Source: Brucella grignonensis (GTDB lineage: Bacteria; Pseudomonadota; Alphaproteobacteria; Rhizobiales; Rhizobiaceae). From it: DNA of 64,000 bases. The position numbers were made by a program, and so were the translations under genes. The stretch covers positions 1-64,000 of the forward strand of contig NZ_NNRL01000169.1 in assembly GCF_002252505.1 (NCBI RefSeq). The letters are read 5' to 3'. Under the pieces are notes generated by a model. The model did not search any database. It was not told where the DNA came from and saw nothing but the letters and a program-made list of their open reading frames with translations. The stretch's first letter is position 1; every line of letters begins with the position of its first letter. Of the stretch, positions 34,343 to 43,522 are shown in pieces.

Positions 34343-35206
34343 TTACTTTGCGTTGCAGAGGCTGGCCGTATCAACAGTCCGCGCCGCTTCGACGCTCTCT
34401 TCGCTAAGCCCATAGGTCATCAGGATTTTCTTGTAGTCATCGGTCTTCTTGAACTCGATGAGTTCCTTGTTGAAGGCGTCGTAGAATTCCTTGTCCTCTG
34501 GACGGAAGCTGAAAGCGCCGAAACTGCGCGCGGACTTGCCATCCACAACCGGATCGGTAAACGGATGCGCCTGTTCCAGTTGTGGCGAATTTTCAACGAG
34601 CTTGGCCACTGTCAGCTCTGTTGCGGCATAGGCATCCGCACGACCAGTCTGAACCGTGGATGGAGCGTCAGCATTGCCCTGAATCATGATGATCTGCGAT
34701 TCATCGATACCCATTCCATGCAGGAAATCGATCTGATCGGCACCCGAAACAATTGCGACTTTCAGAGACGGATCTTTCTTGATGTCGTCATAGGAATGAA
34801 TGTTTTTCGGGTTGCCTTTTGGAACCAGCAAACCTTCACCATAGCTGGAATTGGCGACCGTGAACTGAACCTGTTTGCAGCGGTCGGGCAAAACATTCTG
34901 CTCGGCGGCGACAAACTCAAAGCGTTTGGCTTTCAATCCGGGAATAAGCGAGCCGAATGGCGTAACAGTCCAATCGACTTCTTCAATTCCGAGTTTCTTG
35001 AAAATTGCTGCGGCAACGTCCGGGCCGATGCCTTTGGCTGCACCACTTGCGTCCATATAACCATAAGGCACTTCGTTGGCAGTCGCTCCTCGCACAAACC
35101 CTGCGCTTTTCAGATCGTCAATGGTGACGGCCTGTGACGGGATTGTAAGAGCTGCAAATGCTGTCGCGGAAAGCAGAGCGGAAATCGTATGAAGTTTCAT
35201 GCGCAT
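34343..35206 (-). CDS. ehuB: ectoine/hydroxyectoine-binding periplasmic protein EhuB
   Basis: A 287-residue SBP_bac_3 protein with signal peptide (about 1-25, ending IPSQA). Signature stretches are GFVRGATANEVPYGYMDASGAAKGIGPDVAAAIFKKLGI, WTVTPFGSLIPGLKAKRFEFVAAE and RPEDKEFYDAFNKEL near the C-terminus. EhuB binds ectoine and hydroxyectoine at high affinity. GAGGAG precedes the ATG at 35206; a GTG three codons earlier overlaps that site. It is the first transporter gene after the catabolic genes in this operon. Confidence 0.88.
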   Translation of the reverse strand: MRMKLHTISALLSATAFAALTIPSQAVTIDDLKSAGFVRGATANEVPYGYMDASGAAKGIGPDVAAAIFKKLGIEEVDWTVTPFGSLIPGLKAKRFEFVAAEQNVLPDRCKQVQFTVANSSYGEGLLVPKGNPKNIHSYDDIKKDPSLKVAIVSGADQIDFLHGMGIDESQIIMIQGNADAPSTVQTGRADAYAATELTVAKLVENSPQLEQAHPFTDPVVDGKSARSFGAFSFRPEDKEFYDAFNKELIEFKKTDDYKKILMTYGLSEESVEAARTVDTASLCNAK

Positions 35207-35276
35207 GGTGTTCACTCCTCTTTATGGATGCCGGTTGTTTTTGGTCCGGCTTTTCAATTGGTCGGTACTGATTGAT

Positions 35277-36305
35277 TTAAGACGAAGACGGCTCCTCGCT
35301 GATCGTGGCGATGACCGAAAGGCAATCACCCATCTTGATGAGACCCGGAAAATGGCGGGCGGCCAAAACGCCGTCGAGAGCAGCACGATATTCCTGCGGC
35401 GCTCCGCCAGTGCGCGTCACGTTATGAACGCGGGCAATGAGGTCGCCCTTGCGTATTTCCGCGCCAAGATCGACCAAAGGTTCAAGCAAACCTTCGGTAT
35501 CGGCAAAGCCGAAGCATTCCTGCGATGGCATATCGAGCCATGTGGTGGGCGAAAGCTCCACCTCTCCTTGCAGAATGTCTGCGTGGCGCAATAGGTTGCG
35601 GATGCCGCGTTTGGCGATTGCTGCCGACCGTGCTGAAATCGTGCCGCCGCCAGAAAGCTCGGTCGTCACAAACACCTTGCCCGCTTCTTCAGCGGTCGTG
35701 TCGTACATGCCTACAGCATCGATCTCGATCATTCGCATGGAGAAAGGGGCGGAGAATGCTTTGACGGCAGCAAAGCATTGGGCTTCCTGAGTTGCATCGG
35801 GCAGGGCGTGCGCGGCGGCATAGGGTAGGAAGTCGAGTGTTCGTCCGCCGGAATGAAAATCCATGACGATATCGGCTGTGGGCAGCAGATAGCGGGTGAA
35901 ATAATCGGCGATCTTTTCAGTTACCGTGCCATCCGGGCGGCCGGGAAAACTACGATTGAGATTGCCTTTATCTATCGGCGATGTGCGTGTTCCCGCCGTG
36001 AAAGCTGGAAAATTCATTGCAGGAACAATGATAACGCGTCCGTTGATCTCAGCCGGTTTCAGATTGGCGGCGAGGTCGTAGAGGGCAACCGGTCCTTCAT
36101 ATTCATCGCCGTGATTGCCACCCGTAAGAAGGGCGGTCGGGCCGTTGCCGTTACGAATGACGCAGATTGGCAGCATCAGCGAGCCCCAGGCGGAATCGTC
36201 TCTGGACCAAGGCAACCGCAAATGTCCGTGCTGCACGCCGTCGCGGTCAAGATCGACAGTCGGCGTGATCGGGGAGGAACGTGATGGAGGCGAGCTAAGC
36301 ATCAT
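35277..36305 (-). CDS. doeB: N-alpha-acetyl-L-2,4-diaminobutyrate deacetylase (DoeB/EutE)
   Basis: A 342-residue succinylglutamate-desuccinylase/aspartoacylase-type zinc hydrolase. Zinc ligands appear in GGNHGDEYEGP (His, Glu) and in VMDFHSGG (His). NRSFPGRPDGTVTEKIADYF and the late TELSGGG segment are family marks. It removes the acetyl group from N-alpha-acetyl-diaminobutyrate to give L-2,4-diaminobutyrate. Located 9 bases after doeA. Confidence 0.88.
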   Translation of the reverse strand: MMLSSPPSRSSPITPTVDLDRDGVQHGHLRLPWSRDDSAWGSLMLPICVIRNGNGPTALLTGGNHGDEYEGPVALYDLAANLKPAEINGRVIIVPAMNFPAFTAGTRTSPIDKGNLNRSFPGRPDGTVTEKIADYFTRYLLPTADIVMDFHSGGRTLDFLPYAAAHALPDATQEAQCFAAVKAFSAPFSMRMIEIDAVGMYDTTAEEAGKVFVTTELSGGGTISARSAAIAKRGIRNLLRHADILQGEVELSPTTWLDMPSQECFGFADTEGLLEPLVDLGAEIRKGDLIARVHNVTRTGGAPQEYRAALDGVLAARHFPGLIKMGDCLSVIATISEEPSSS

Positions 36306-36314
36306 CGCAGCGTC

Positions 36315-37493
36315 CTAGTCCTTGACCACGAGCTTGCGTGGCACATTCGACAGGCATTCGACACCGGTTTCGGTGATCACGATGCTCTCGGTAATCTCGA
36401 GCCCCATGGTTTCCAGCCAGAGACCTGTCATGAAATGGAAGGTCATCCCGGGCCGCAACTCGGTGCGATCGCCGGGACGCAGGCTCATCGTGCGCTCGCC
36501 CCAATCCGGCGGATAGGACAGACCGATTGAATAGCCGGTGCGGTTGTCCTTGATGATCCCGTATTTCTTCAAAACAGCGAAGAAGCCGTTGGCGATATCT
36601 TCGCACGTGTTGCCGGGGCGAGCAGCAGAAAGTCCCGCTTCCATACCTTCGAGCGTTGCTTTTTCTGCATCAAGAAAAGCCTGCGTCGGCTTGCCGAGAA
36701 ATACAGTCCGCGACAGTGGGCAATGATAACGCTTATAGCAGCCGGCGATTTCGAAGAAAGTACCTTCTCCGGTCTTCATCGGTAGATCATTCCAGGTCAG
36801 GTGCGGGGCGGAGGCGTCAGGTCCAGAAGGCAGCAGTGGCACGATGGCAGGATAATCGCCGCCGAAATTGTCAACGCCGCGCGTGCCTGCATCGTAGATT
36901 TCAGCAACCAGATCGCATTTGCGCATACCCGGCTCGATCTTTTCGACGATGCGCCGATGCATGGCTTCCACGATGCGACCAGCTTTGCGCATATAGTCGA
37001 TCTCGGTTGCACTCTTCACCGCACGCTGCCAGTTGACGAGTCCTTGCGCATCTTTGAAACGTGCGTTGGGCAGATGCTTCTGCAGAGCATGATGCGCTGC
37101 AGCCGTGTACCAGTAATTATCGAACTCGACGGCAATCGTCTTGTTGCCCCAACCCTTTTCCTCAAGGATCGAAGCCAAAAGATCCATCGGGTGGCGTTCC
37201 AGCGATTGCACGTAATGGTCGGGATAGCCGATAATGTTGTCATGGCTTATCCACGCGGTGCGTTTAGCACCGTTGCCATCCTGACCGCGACCATACCAGA
37301 TCGGTTCGCCTTCCATCGAAAGCACAACGCATTGATGGACATAGAAGGACCAGCCATCATAACCGGTAAGCCAGTGTATGTTGGACGGGTCTGTGACGAT
37401 GATGACATCGAAGCCTGCCTTCTCCATGGCGCGACGGGTTTTGGCTATCCGCTCATCATATTCCGCGCGGGTGAAGTTGAGTTCCACACTCAT
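36315..37493 (-). CDS. doeA: ectoine hydrolase (DoeA/EutD), M24 family
   Basis: A 392-residue pita-bread-fold enzyme of the M24/creatinase type: N-terminal domain with DPSNIHWLTGYDGWSFYVHQ, C-terminal catalytic domain with IAGCYKRYHCPLSRTVFLGKP, GYSIGLSYPPDWGER and ITESIVITETG. The peptidase metal ligands are largely not kept, as expected for the creatinase-like hydrolases. It opens the ectoine ring to N-acetyl-diaminobutyrates. Overlaps eutC by 4 bases. Confidence 0.88.
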   Translation of the reverse strand: MSVELNFTRAEYDERIAKTRRAMEKAGFDVIIVTDPSNIHWLTGYDGWSFYVHQCVVLSMEGEPIWYGRGQDGNGAKRTAWISHDNIIGYPDHYVQSLERHPMDLLASILEEKGWGNKTIAVEFDNYWYTAAAHHALQKHLPNARFKDAQGLVNWQRAVKSATEIDYMRKAGRIVEAMHRRIVEKIEPGMRKCDLVAEIYDAGTRGVDNFGGDYPAIVPLLPSGPDASAPHLTWNDLPMKTGEGTFFEIAGCYKRYHCPLSRTVFLGKPTQAFLDAEKATLEGMEAGLSAARPGNTCEDIANGFFAVLKKYGIIKDNRTGYSIGLSYPPDWGERTMSLRPGDRTELRPGMTFHFMTGLWLETMGLEITESIVITETGVECLSNVPRKLVVKD

Positions 37494-38506
37494 CGACTGG
37501 CTCCTGCAGTTTTGGTTGAATCAATTTTCGTGCCTGCGTCGCGCAGGCTGGCGCGCTCCGTCGCAAGACGGGCGATTGCAGTATCCTGAACCCCGGTGCC
37601 CGTGAGGTCGCAGAAGGTTATGTCCTCTGCCTTCCGCTGGAATGTGGAGGCATTGAGAACGATCTGGCCCAGTTCTGGAAAGACAGTATCCGCTGCAACA
37701 ATCCCAGCCGAAATTGCGTGGTGCAGTTCGCCAAGCCTGCGTGTCTGGGAGAGGCTGTCAGCGACATAGATGATTGATCGCTGGAAAAGAGCAGGGTCGA
37801 TCTCGTTCTTATGTTCGGCATCCGATCCCATAGCAGTAACGTGCTGACCGGGTGCAAGCCATTCAGCCTTTATGAGCGGCGTTTCCGATGGCGTGGTCGT
37901 GACGATGATGTCAGTGCCATCACAAGCTTCCTTTGCATCTGCGATTGCCGTCACCGGTATTCCGAGCTTTTGGGTAAAGTTCTGCGCGGCTTTTTTCGCG
38001 CCATCGAAGTTGCGTGCCCAAATCCGCGCCTCGGTGATGGGGCGCACAAGCGTCAGCGCTTCAAGCTGCATTCCCGCCTGCATGCCCGCACCGAAGATGG
38101 TGGCGACACGGGCATTTTCCCGCGCCAGATATTTTGCTACGACAGCACCGGCAGCCGCTGTACGCACATCGGTCAGATAGCCATTATCCAGCAACAATGC
38201 TTCGATAAGCCCGGTCTTTGCCGAAAACTGGATCATCAGCCCATTGGTGGATGGTAAGCCGATGGAAGGATTGTTGAAGAAGCCGGGACTTACCTTAATG
38301 GCAAAGCTGTCTAATCCAGGAATATAGGCCGTCTTCACATCGACTTCGCCACGCTCTGCAGGGATATCCAGTCGAAGAATGGGCGGCATGCTGACACCGC
38401 CACTGGCGAGTGCCCGGAAAGCATCCTCCACGCACGCCACGCTTTCAAGGTCGAGGGCTATGATCTGTCGCAGATCAGCTTCGGTCAGAATTCTCATTTC
38501 AGCCAT
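37490..38506 (-). CDS. eutC: EutC, ornithine cyclodeaminase/mu-crystallin family protein
   Basis: A 338-residue protein with the family's NAD-binding motif ATIFGAGMQAGMQLEALTLVRPITEARIWARN and the substrate region VDVKTAYIPGLDSFAIKVSPGFFNN. In ectoine gene clusters EutC sits with EutB and is thought to act on the hydroxyectoine branch. Start overlaps the eutB stop by one base. Confidence 0.86.
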   Translation of the reverse strand: MAEMRILTEADLRQIIALDLESVACVEDAFRALASGGVSMPPILRLDIPAERGEVDVKTAYIPGLDSFAIKVSPGFFNNPSIGLPSTNGLMIQFSAKTGLIEALLLDNGYLTDVRTAAAGAVVAKYLARENARVATIFGAGMQAGMQLEALTLVRPITEARIWARNFDGAKKAAQNFTQKLGIPVTAIADAKEACDGTDIIVTTTPSETPLIKAEWLAPGQHVTAMGSDAEHKNEIDPALFQRSIIYVADSLSQTRRLGELHHAISAGIVAADTVFPELGQIVLNASTFQRKAEDITFCDLTGTGVQDTAIARLATERASLRDAGTKIDSTKTAGASR

Positions 38507-39480
38507 CAGCCTGCCCTCCGATAGCGGTCTTCCATGATTGCGCGGTGTTGTTCGGGATCGATATTGCCACCTGAGACTATGATGACGGCCGGTCCTGTCG
38601 GCCTGATCTTGCCACTCAACAAGGCGGCAATACCGACGGCCGCGGCCCCTTCGATGACTTCGCCTTCTTGCGTTGCGGCATGTCTGATCCCCGCTGCGAT
38701 CTCCTCTTCATCGAGCAGGATCACATCATCAAGCAGCGAGCGGCACATCTCAAAAGTCCAACGGTTATCGAGGCCTATGCCACCACCGAGGGAATCTGCC
38801 AGCGTATCCTGTTCCTCAACATTGACTGGTTTGCCCGCTTCAAGGCTCGCTTGCATCGCCGCGCCGCGGCGCATGGAAATTCCAATTACCCGCGCTAGTG
38901 GGCGTTTTGCTTTCACTGCTGCAGCCACTCCGGCGGCAAGGCCGCCACCAGAAAGCGGAACAAGCACGGTGTCCAGTTCAGGGAGGTCTTTGACAATTTC
39001 CAATCCCATCGTTCCCTGTCCGGCAATGATGCGCGGATCGTCGAATGGTGGGATGGCATTCATGCTTTCATCACGCACAAGTCGCATGACTTCTTCCATC
39101 GCATCGTCCTGTGAGTTCCCAACGATGCGCACATCCGCACCAAGATCGCGGATTGCCTCGACCTTATTGCGCGGTACAAGCGATGAAAGGCAGATCGTGG
39201 CGGTCAACCCTTGCGTGGACGCCGCATGAGCCAATGCGCGCCCATGATTTCCGGTAGAGGCTGTGACAAGTCCCTGCTTGCGTTCATTTTCGGACAGGCT
39301 GAGAACGGCATTTGTTGCGCCGCGAAGCTTGAAACTACCCGTTGGTTGTCTGTTTTCAAGCTTGAGAAAAACCGGCACACCTGATCGCCTGCTGAGACTT
39401 TCGGAGTGGATCAGCGGTGTTCTTTGGACATGACCATTCAGCCTGTCTTGGGCTTGCTCTATTTCGTTGAGGCTGATCAT
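38506..39480 (-). CDS. eutB: EutB, threonine dehydratase-like PLP enzyme
   Basis: A 324-residue fold-II PLP enzyme: Lys51 in PTGSFKLRGATNA binds PLP, STGNHGRALA holds the substrate loop, and the glycine loop is VPLSGGGLAAGVA. It resembles threonine/serine dehydratases; in hydroxyectoine catabolism EutB is proposed to dehydrate a hydroxylated intermediate. I favour the ATG at 39480, with GGGAAG about 10 bases ahead; an in-frame ATG at 39501 is possible. It is the first gene of the catabolic operon. The eutA gene usually found upstream is not here. Confidence 0.85.
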   Translation of the reverse strand: MISLNEIEQAQDRLNGHVQRTPLIHSESLSRRSGVPVFLKLENRQPTGSFKLRGATNAVLSLSENERKQGLVTASTGNHGRALAHAASTQGLTATICLSSLVPRNKVEAIRDLGADVRIVGNSQDDAMEEVMRLVRDESMNAIPPFDDPRIIAGQGTMGLEIVKDLPELDTVLVPLSGGGLAAGVAAAVKAKRPLARVIGISMRRGAAMQASLEAGKPVNVEEQDTLADSLGGGIGLDNRWTFEMCRSLLDDVILLDEEEIAAGIRHAATQEGEVIEGAAAVGIAALLSGKIRPTGPAVIIVSGGNIDPEQHRAIMEDRYRRAG

Positions 39481-39822
39481 TTGCGACACACTTCCCGACA
39501 TCCGCACTGCCGTTCAAAGCGGCGTGACAATGGGGAATACTGCACCAAGCAAAGCACTTCTCCGCTGCAGGCGAGCAAATTGAGGGCGCAATAAAGCACC
39601 ATATGCGAAACCATTAGGCCGCATTCTCGTTCCCCATTTATTTGATTTTTGTTCTTGGCTATATGTGTGAAAGACCAATTACATCATGTCAATAATTATA
39701 TTGGATCATTACAATATTGCTCTGAAGTGATTTATTACTGGCGCAGGCTTGCCTGTGCTATGCGACCATGCCAATGAGAATGGCCTTGAAACGCAAATAC
39801 TCACTTACATTGGACCGTTATA
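39481..39822. other. divergent control region of the ectoine genes
   Basis: AT-rich non-coding region between eutB (minus) and the Lrp-type doeX (plus). It holds two copies of ATTGGAYCRTTAYAAT (listed separately) and presumably the promoters for both operons. Nothing else was recognised. Confidence 0.6.
39700..39715 (+). promoter_or_regulatory. candidate operator, ATTGGAYCRTTAYAAT copy 1
   Basis: ATTGGATCATTACAAT. Matches the copy at 39809-39824 at 13 of 16 positions, the differences being transitions. Candidate binding site for EnuR or the Lrp-type DoeX. Confidence 0.5.
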
Positions 39823-39824
39823 AT
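39809..39824 (+). promoter_or_regulatory. candidate operator, ATTGGAYCRTTAYAAT copy 2
   Basis: ATTGGACCGTTATAAT, ending on the first two bases of the doeX start codon. Binding here would block doeX translation start or transcription, suggesting autoregulation. Confidence 0.5.
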
Positions 39825-40320
39825 GAAATCCGCCCTCAAGCTTGATGCTGTTGATCTTCGCATTCTGGAAGCGGTGCAGCAGAACGCGCGGATCACCAAG
39901 CTCGCGCTCGCAGAGCAGGTGGGTTTGTCACCGACACCGTGCTGGCTGCGATTGCGCAAGCTGGAGGAGGCGGGCGTTGTAACGGGTTATCACGCGCGCA
40001 TTGCCTATCGCAAAATCGCCCCCATCGCGCATGTCATGGTTCAGATCACGCTCGGTAATCACCGCCAGAGCGATTTTGACCGCTTTGAGCGCGCAATTGC
40101 TGTCATTCCCGAAATTGTCTCGTGCTGGTCGGTCGGTGGCGGCATAGATTATTTTCTGATGATCATGGCCCGCGATATAGATAGCTATCAGCGTCTGATT
40201 GACCGCCTGTTGGATCAGAATATCGGAATCGAACGCTATTTCACATACATCGTGACGAAGCTTGTCAAAGACGAGCGGACTGGAACACCCTTGTCGATCC
40301 TCGCCGACGATGTGGAATAG
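39823..40320 (+). CDS. doeX: Lrp/AsnC-family regulator of ectoine catabolism (DoeX/AsnC)
   Basis: A 165-residue Lrp-type regulator: N-terminal helix-turn-helix LDAVDLRILEAVQQNARITKLALAEQVGLSPTPCWLRLRKLEEAGVV, C-terminal RAM domain (about 75-150) with VMVQITLGNH and SVGGGIDYFLMI. In ectoine clusters this Lrp-type gene feeds back on the operon through degradation intermediates. No ribosome site is evident before the ATG, and an operator-like motif overlaps the start. Orthologous to the AsnC member placed between eut and ssd genes in other alphaproteobacteria, inferred from synteny. Confidence 0.85.
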   Translation: MKSALKLDAVDLRILEAVQQNARITKLALAEQVGLSPTPCWLRLRKLEEAGVVTGYHARIAYRKIAPIAHVMVQITLGNHRQSDFDRFERAIAVIPEIVSCWSVGGGIDYFLMIMARDIDSYQRLIDRLLDQNIGIERYFTYIVTKLVKDERTGTPLSILADDVE

Positions 40321-40438
40321 TCCAAACGATCTGTTTGATTGCTGAAGTTTAGTCCAATCCTGCTGTTCTTCGTTATGCCTTTGGTCCGAATAATGGCCCA
40401 GCCTATGAGATGTTTCTTCCAGAATTGGGAGAAGCACA

Positions 40439-41935
40439 ATGAACGCCGTTCTGGATCATCCGATACAACATGATGGCCTTAACAGGCTTCGGGACAAACA
40501 TCTTTTTCGCGAGCTTGGCTATATTGATGGACGCTGGTTTGCGGGACAAAAGGCCGAAACCTTCCCTGTTCTCGATCCTGCAACTGGTCAGCGGCTTGCC
40601 CGTGTGGCTAGTCTTGGCGAAGCTGAGACGACGCTCGCGATCGATGCGGCAGTAAAGGCCTTTTCGGCCTGGCGGGATAAGCTGCCCCAGGAACGATCCG
40701 CGGTCTTGCGGCGTTGGTTCGAGCTGGTCACGGCAAATCGCGAAGATCTCGCATTGCTGATGACGCTGGAGCAGGGCAAGCCGCTGGCGGAATCGCGCGG
40801 CGAAATCGACTATGGCGCATCTTTCATCGAGTGGTTTGCAGAGGAGGCCAAACGGCTCAACGGCGAAACCATAGCGAGCCATCTCCCCAATGCCGAGATG
40901 CTCGTGCGCCGCGAGGCGTTGGGTGTCGTAGCACTTGTTACTCCATGGAATTTTCCGCATGCCATGATCACCCGCAAGGCGGCTGCAGCGATTGCCGCCG
41001 GTTGCCCGGTCGTCGTGCATCCGTCTTCAGAAACACCGCTTTCCGCGCTTGCCTTGGCCGAGCTGGCCGAACGAGCTGGGATGCCTGTGGGTATCTTCAA
41101 TGTGGTGACTGGCAAGGCCGCGCCTATCATCGATGTATTGTGCCGCGACGAGCGTGTACGGGCACTGAGCTTCACCGGTTCGACTGAGATCGGCAAGCTG
41201 ATCGCCACCAAATGTGCGAATACGATGAAGCGGCTCGTCATGGAGCTTGGTGGGCATGCGCCTCTGATTGTCTTCAACGATGCAGATGTTGACCGTGCAG
41301 TTGATGTTGCTATGGCCGCCAAATTTGCGACCTCTGGTCAGGATTGCCTTGCTGCAAACCGCATCTTTGTTCAGCGCGGCATTCTGAAAGCGTTCACAAA
41401 GGCTTTTGCAGCGCGCATTGCGGCGCTGAAGGTTGGCAACGGTCTTGATCCGACGGTGGAAATTGGGCCTCTGATGCACAGCCGGGCGGTGGACAAGGTC
41501 GAAGAGCACGTGCGGGACGCGGAAAAGCGCGGCGCTCGTATCGAAGTGGGTGGCAAGCGGATTGGTGATCAAACGCTTTTCTTCGAGCCGACATTGCTGA
41601 CCAATGTGCCTGACGATGCGGCGATTATGCACGAAGAGACATTCGGACCGGTAGCTGCCGTCACGGTTTTTGACGATGAGGACGAAGTCATCGCCCGCGC
41701 CAATGCCACACAATATGGTCTGGTTGCCTATGTCGTAACGGCGAATGGTGCCCGACAGCTCCGTATGGGGCGCGCACTCGAATATGGAATGGTAGCCATC
41801 AACCGCGCGAAAATTACCGGCGCACCGATCCCCTTTGGCGGCTGGAAGCAATCCGGTCTTGGCCGCGAAGGCTCCCATCAAGGCATCGAAGCCTTCACCG
41901 AACTCAAATATCTCTGCATCGATACCGCCGCGTGA
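40439..41935 (+). CDS. doeC: aspartate/succinate semialdehyde dehydrogenase-like enzyme (DoeC/Ssd)
   Basis: A 498-residue NAD(P)-dependent aldehyde dehydrogenase close to GabD: TPWNFPHAMITRKAAAAIAAGCP, catalytic Glu269 (LVMELGGHAP) and Cys303 (SGQDCLAANR). The usual cofactor-contacting lysine of VVVKPS reads VVVHPSSETP (His194), a notable change. It oxidises aspartate semialdehyde from diaminobutyrate to aspartate, joining ectoine carbon to central metabolism. Plus-strand partner of doeX and doeD. Confidence 0.86.
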   Translation: MNAVLDHPIQHDGLNRLRDKHLFRELGYIDGRWFAGQKAETFPVLDPATGQRLARVASLGEAETTLAIDAAVKAFSAWRDKLPQERSAVLRRWFELVTANREDLALLMTLEQGKPLAESRGEIDYGASFIEWFAEEAKRLNGETIASHLPNAEMLVRREALGVVALVTPWNFPHAMITRKAAAAIAAGCPVVVHPSSETPLSALALAELAERAGMPVGIFNVVTGKAAPIIDVLCRDERVRALSFTGSTEIGKLIATKCANTMKRLVMELGGHAPLIVFNDADVDRAVDVAMAAKFATSGQDCLAANRIFVQRGILKAFTKAFAARIAALKVGNGLDPTVEIGPLMHSRAVDKVEEHVRDAEKRGARIEVGGKRIGDQTLFFEPTLLTNVPDDAAIMHEETFGPVAAVTVFDDEDEVIARANATQYGLVAYVVTANGARQLRMGRALEYGMVAINRAKITGAPIPFGGWKQSGLGREGSHQGIEAFTELKYLCIDTAA

Positions 41936-41964
41936 AAGCGTGGCGACAGGAAAGGAACATAACC

Positions 41965-43338
41965 ATGTTGAATAATAGCAATGAACTGACCGCTTGGGAT
42001 CGGGATCATTTCTTTCATCCGTCCACGCATATGGGTATGCATGCCCGTGGTGAAACGCCAACGCGCGTGATCGAAGGCGGCGAGGGTGTGTACATTGCCG
42101 ACGTGAATGGCCGGAAGAGCCTTGATGCCTTCGCGGGTCTTTATTGTGTCAATGTTGGTTATGGCCGCACGGAAATTGCGGATGCAATTGCAGAACAGGC
42201 TCGGAAGCTCGCTTATTACCATGCCTATGTCGGCCATGGCACCGAGGTGTCTATCACGCTTGCCAAGATGATCATCGACCGTGCACCGGACCATATGAGC
42301 CGCGTTTATTTTGGTCTGTCCGGTTCGGATGCCAACGAAACCAACATCAAGCTGATCTGGTATTACAACAATATTCTTGGCCGCCCGGAAAAGAAGAAGA
42401 TCATTTCTCGCTGGCGCGGATATCATGGTTCAGGCGTGATGACGGGAAGCATGACGGGTCTTGCAACCTTCCATAATGCATTCGATCTGCCGCGCGCTCC
42501 GATCTTGCATACGGAATCGCCATACTATTTCCGTCGCGCGGACCGCTCGATGAGCGAAGAACAATTCTCGCAACATTGTGCCGACAAGCTCGAAGAAATG
42601 ATCCTTGCAGAAGGCCCGGAGACAATCGCAGCCTTCATTGGTGAACCTGTTCTGGGCACCGGCGGTATCGTTCCGCCACCTGCTGGCTATTGGCAGAAGA
42701 TTCAGGCCGTTCTTGATCGCTACGATATTCTGCTGGTTGCCGATGAAGTGGTCACCGGTTTTGGCCGTCTTGGCAGCATGTTCGGTTCCGACCATTACGG
42801 GATGAAGCCCGATCTGATTACCATCGCCAAGGGCCTGACCTCGGCCTATGCACCGCTCTCGGGTTCAATTGTATCGGATCGTATGTGGCAGGTGCTGGTT
42901 CAGGGGTCTGATCAGATGGGCCCGATTGGTCACGGCTGGACCTATTCCGCCCATCCGATCTGTGCCGCAGCAGGCGTAGCCAATCTCAAGCTCATCGACG
43001 AGTTGAAACTGGTTGAAAATGCTGGCTCCACAGGCGCCTATTTCCGCAAGGCACTGCAGGATGCTCTTGGTGATCACAAGCATGTCGGCGAAGTTCGCGG
43101 CGAAGGTCTGATGGCGGCAATCGAATTCGTGGAAGATTGCGATGACCGCAAATTCTTCGATCCTTCGCTGAAGATTGGCGCACAGGTTTCAACGGCACTT
43201 CTTACCAACGGTGTTATTGCTCGCGCTATGCCTGAAGGCGATATTCTCGGTTTCGCGCCGCCTCTGTGCCTGACGCAAGAAGAGGCCGATAAAATCATCG
43301 ATGCCACCAAGAAAGCCATTACGACGGTATTTGTCTAA
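41965..43338 (+). CDS. doeD: L-2,4-diaminobutyrate transaminase (DoeD/Atf), class III aminotransferase
   Basis: A 457-residue class III transaminase. PLP Lys289 lies in LITIAKGLTSAYAPLSG, Asp260 in LLVADEVVTGFGRLG, and the phosphate loop is FGLSGSDANETNIK. It transfers the 4-amino group of diaminobutyrate to make aspartate semialdehyde for DoeC. The start at 41965 follows AGGAAAGGAAC; upstream in-frame codons overlap doeC and are not family-like. A strong terminator follows. Confidence 0.88.
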   Translation: MLNNSNELTAWDRDHFFHPSTHMGMHARGETPTRVIEGGEGVYIADVNGRKSLDAFAGLYCVNVGYGRTEIADAIAEQARKLAYYHAYVGHGTEVSITLAKMIIDRAPDHMSRVYFGLSGSDANETNIKLIWYYNNILGRPEKKKIISRWRGYHGSGVMTGSMTGLATFHNAFDLPRAPILHTESPYYFRRADRSMSEEQFSQHCADKLEEMILAEGPETIAAFIGEPVLGTGGIVPPPAGYWQKIQAVLDRYDILLVADEVVTGFGRLGSMFGSDHYGMKPDLITIAKGLTSAYAPLSGSIVSDRMWQVLVQGSDQMGPIGHGWTYSAHPICAAAGVANLKLIDELKLVENAGSTGAYFRKALQDALGDHKHVGEVRGEGLMAAIEFVEDCDDRKFFDPSLKIGAQVSTALLTNGVIARAMPEGDILGFAPPLCLTQEEADKIIDATKKAITTVFV

Positions 43339-43364
43339 TCTGATCTTTGTGAGCTTGCGATATC

Positions 43365-43403
43365 AGCCTTCACCATCTTGTCGGGTGGTGAAGGCTTTCC
43401 TTT
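43365..43403 (+). terminator. terminator of the doeX-doeC-doeD operon
   Basis: AGCCTTCACCA (43365-43375) and TGGTGAAGGCT (43386-43396) form a perfect 11-base stem, followed by TTCCTTT. Confidence 0.85.
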
Positions 43404-43522
43404 AACGCGCAGATTGTCGATTCATTGAACCTGTATGTCGATTGGTCCTAAAGCTATTGCTGATTTAAAGAAACACACGAGAAACTACTTGCTGATTTGA
43501 ATATATTTCAGGGCGGCAAGGA

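Noticed and set aside
34127-35137. Long plus-strand open frame opposite ehuC/ehuB
   Set aside because: No recognisable domain and fully overlapped by two clear transporter genes.
41027-42061. Long minus-strand open frame opposite doeC and the doeD start
   Set aside because: It has no family resemblance and no ribosome site; it mirrors codon bias of the aldehyde dehydrogenase gene on the other strand.
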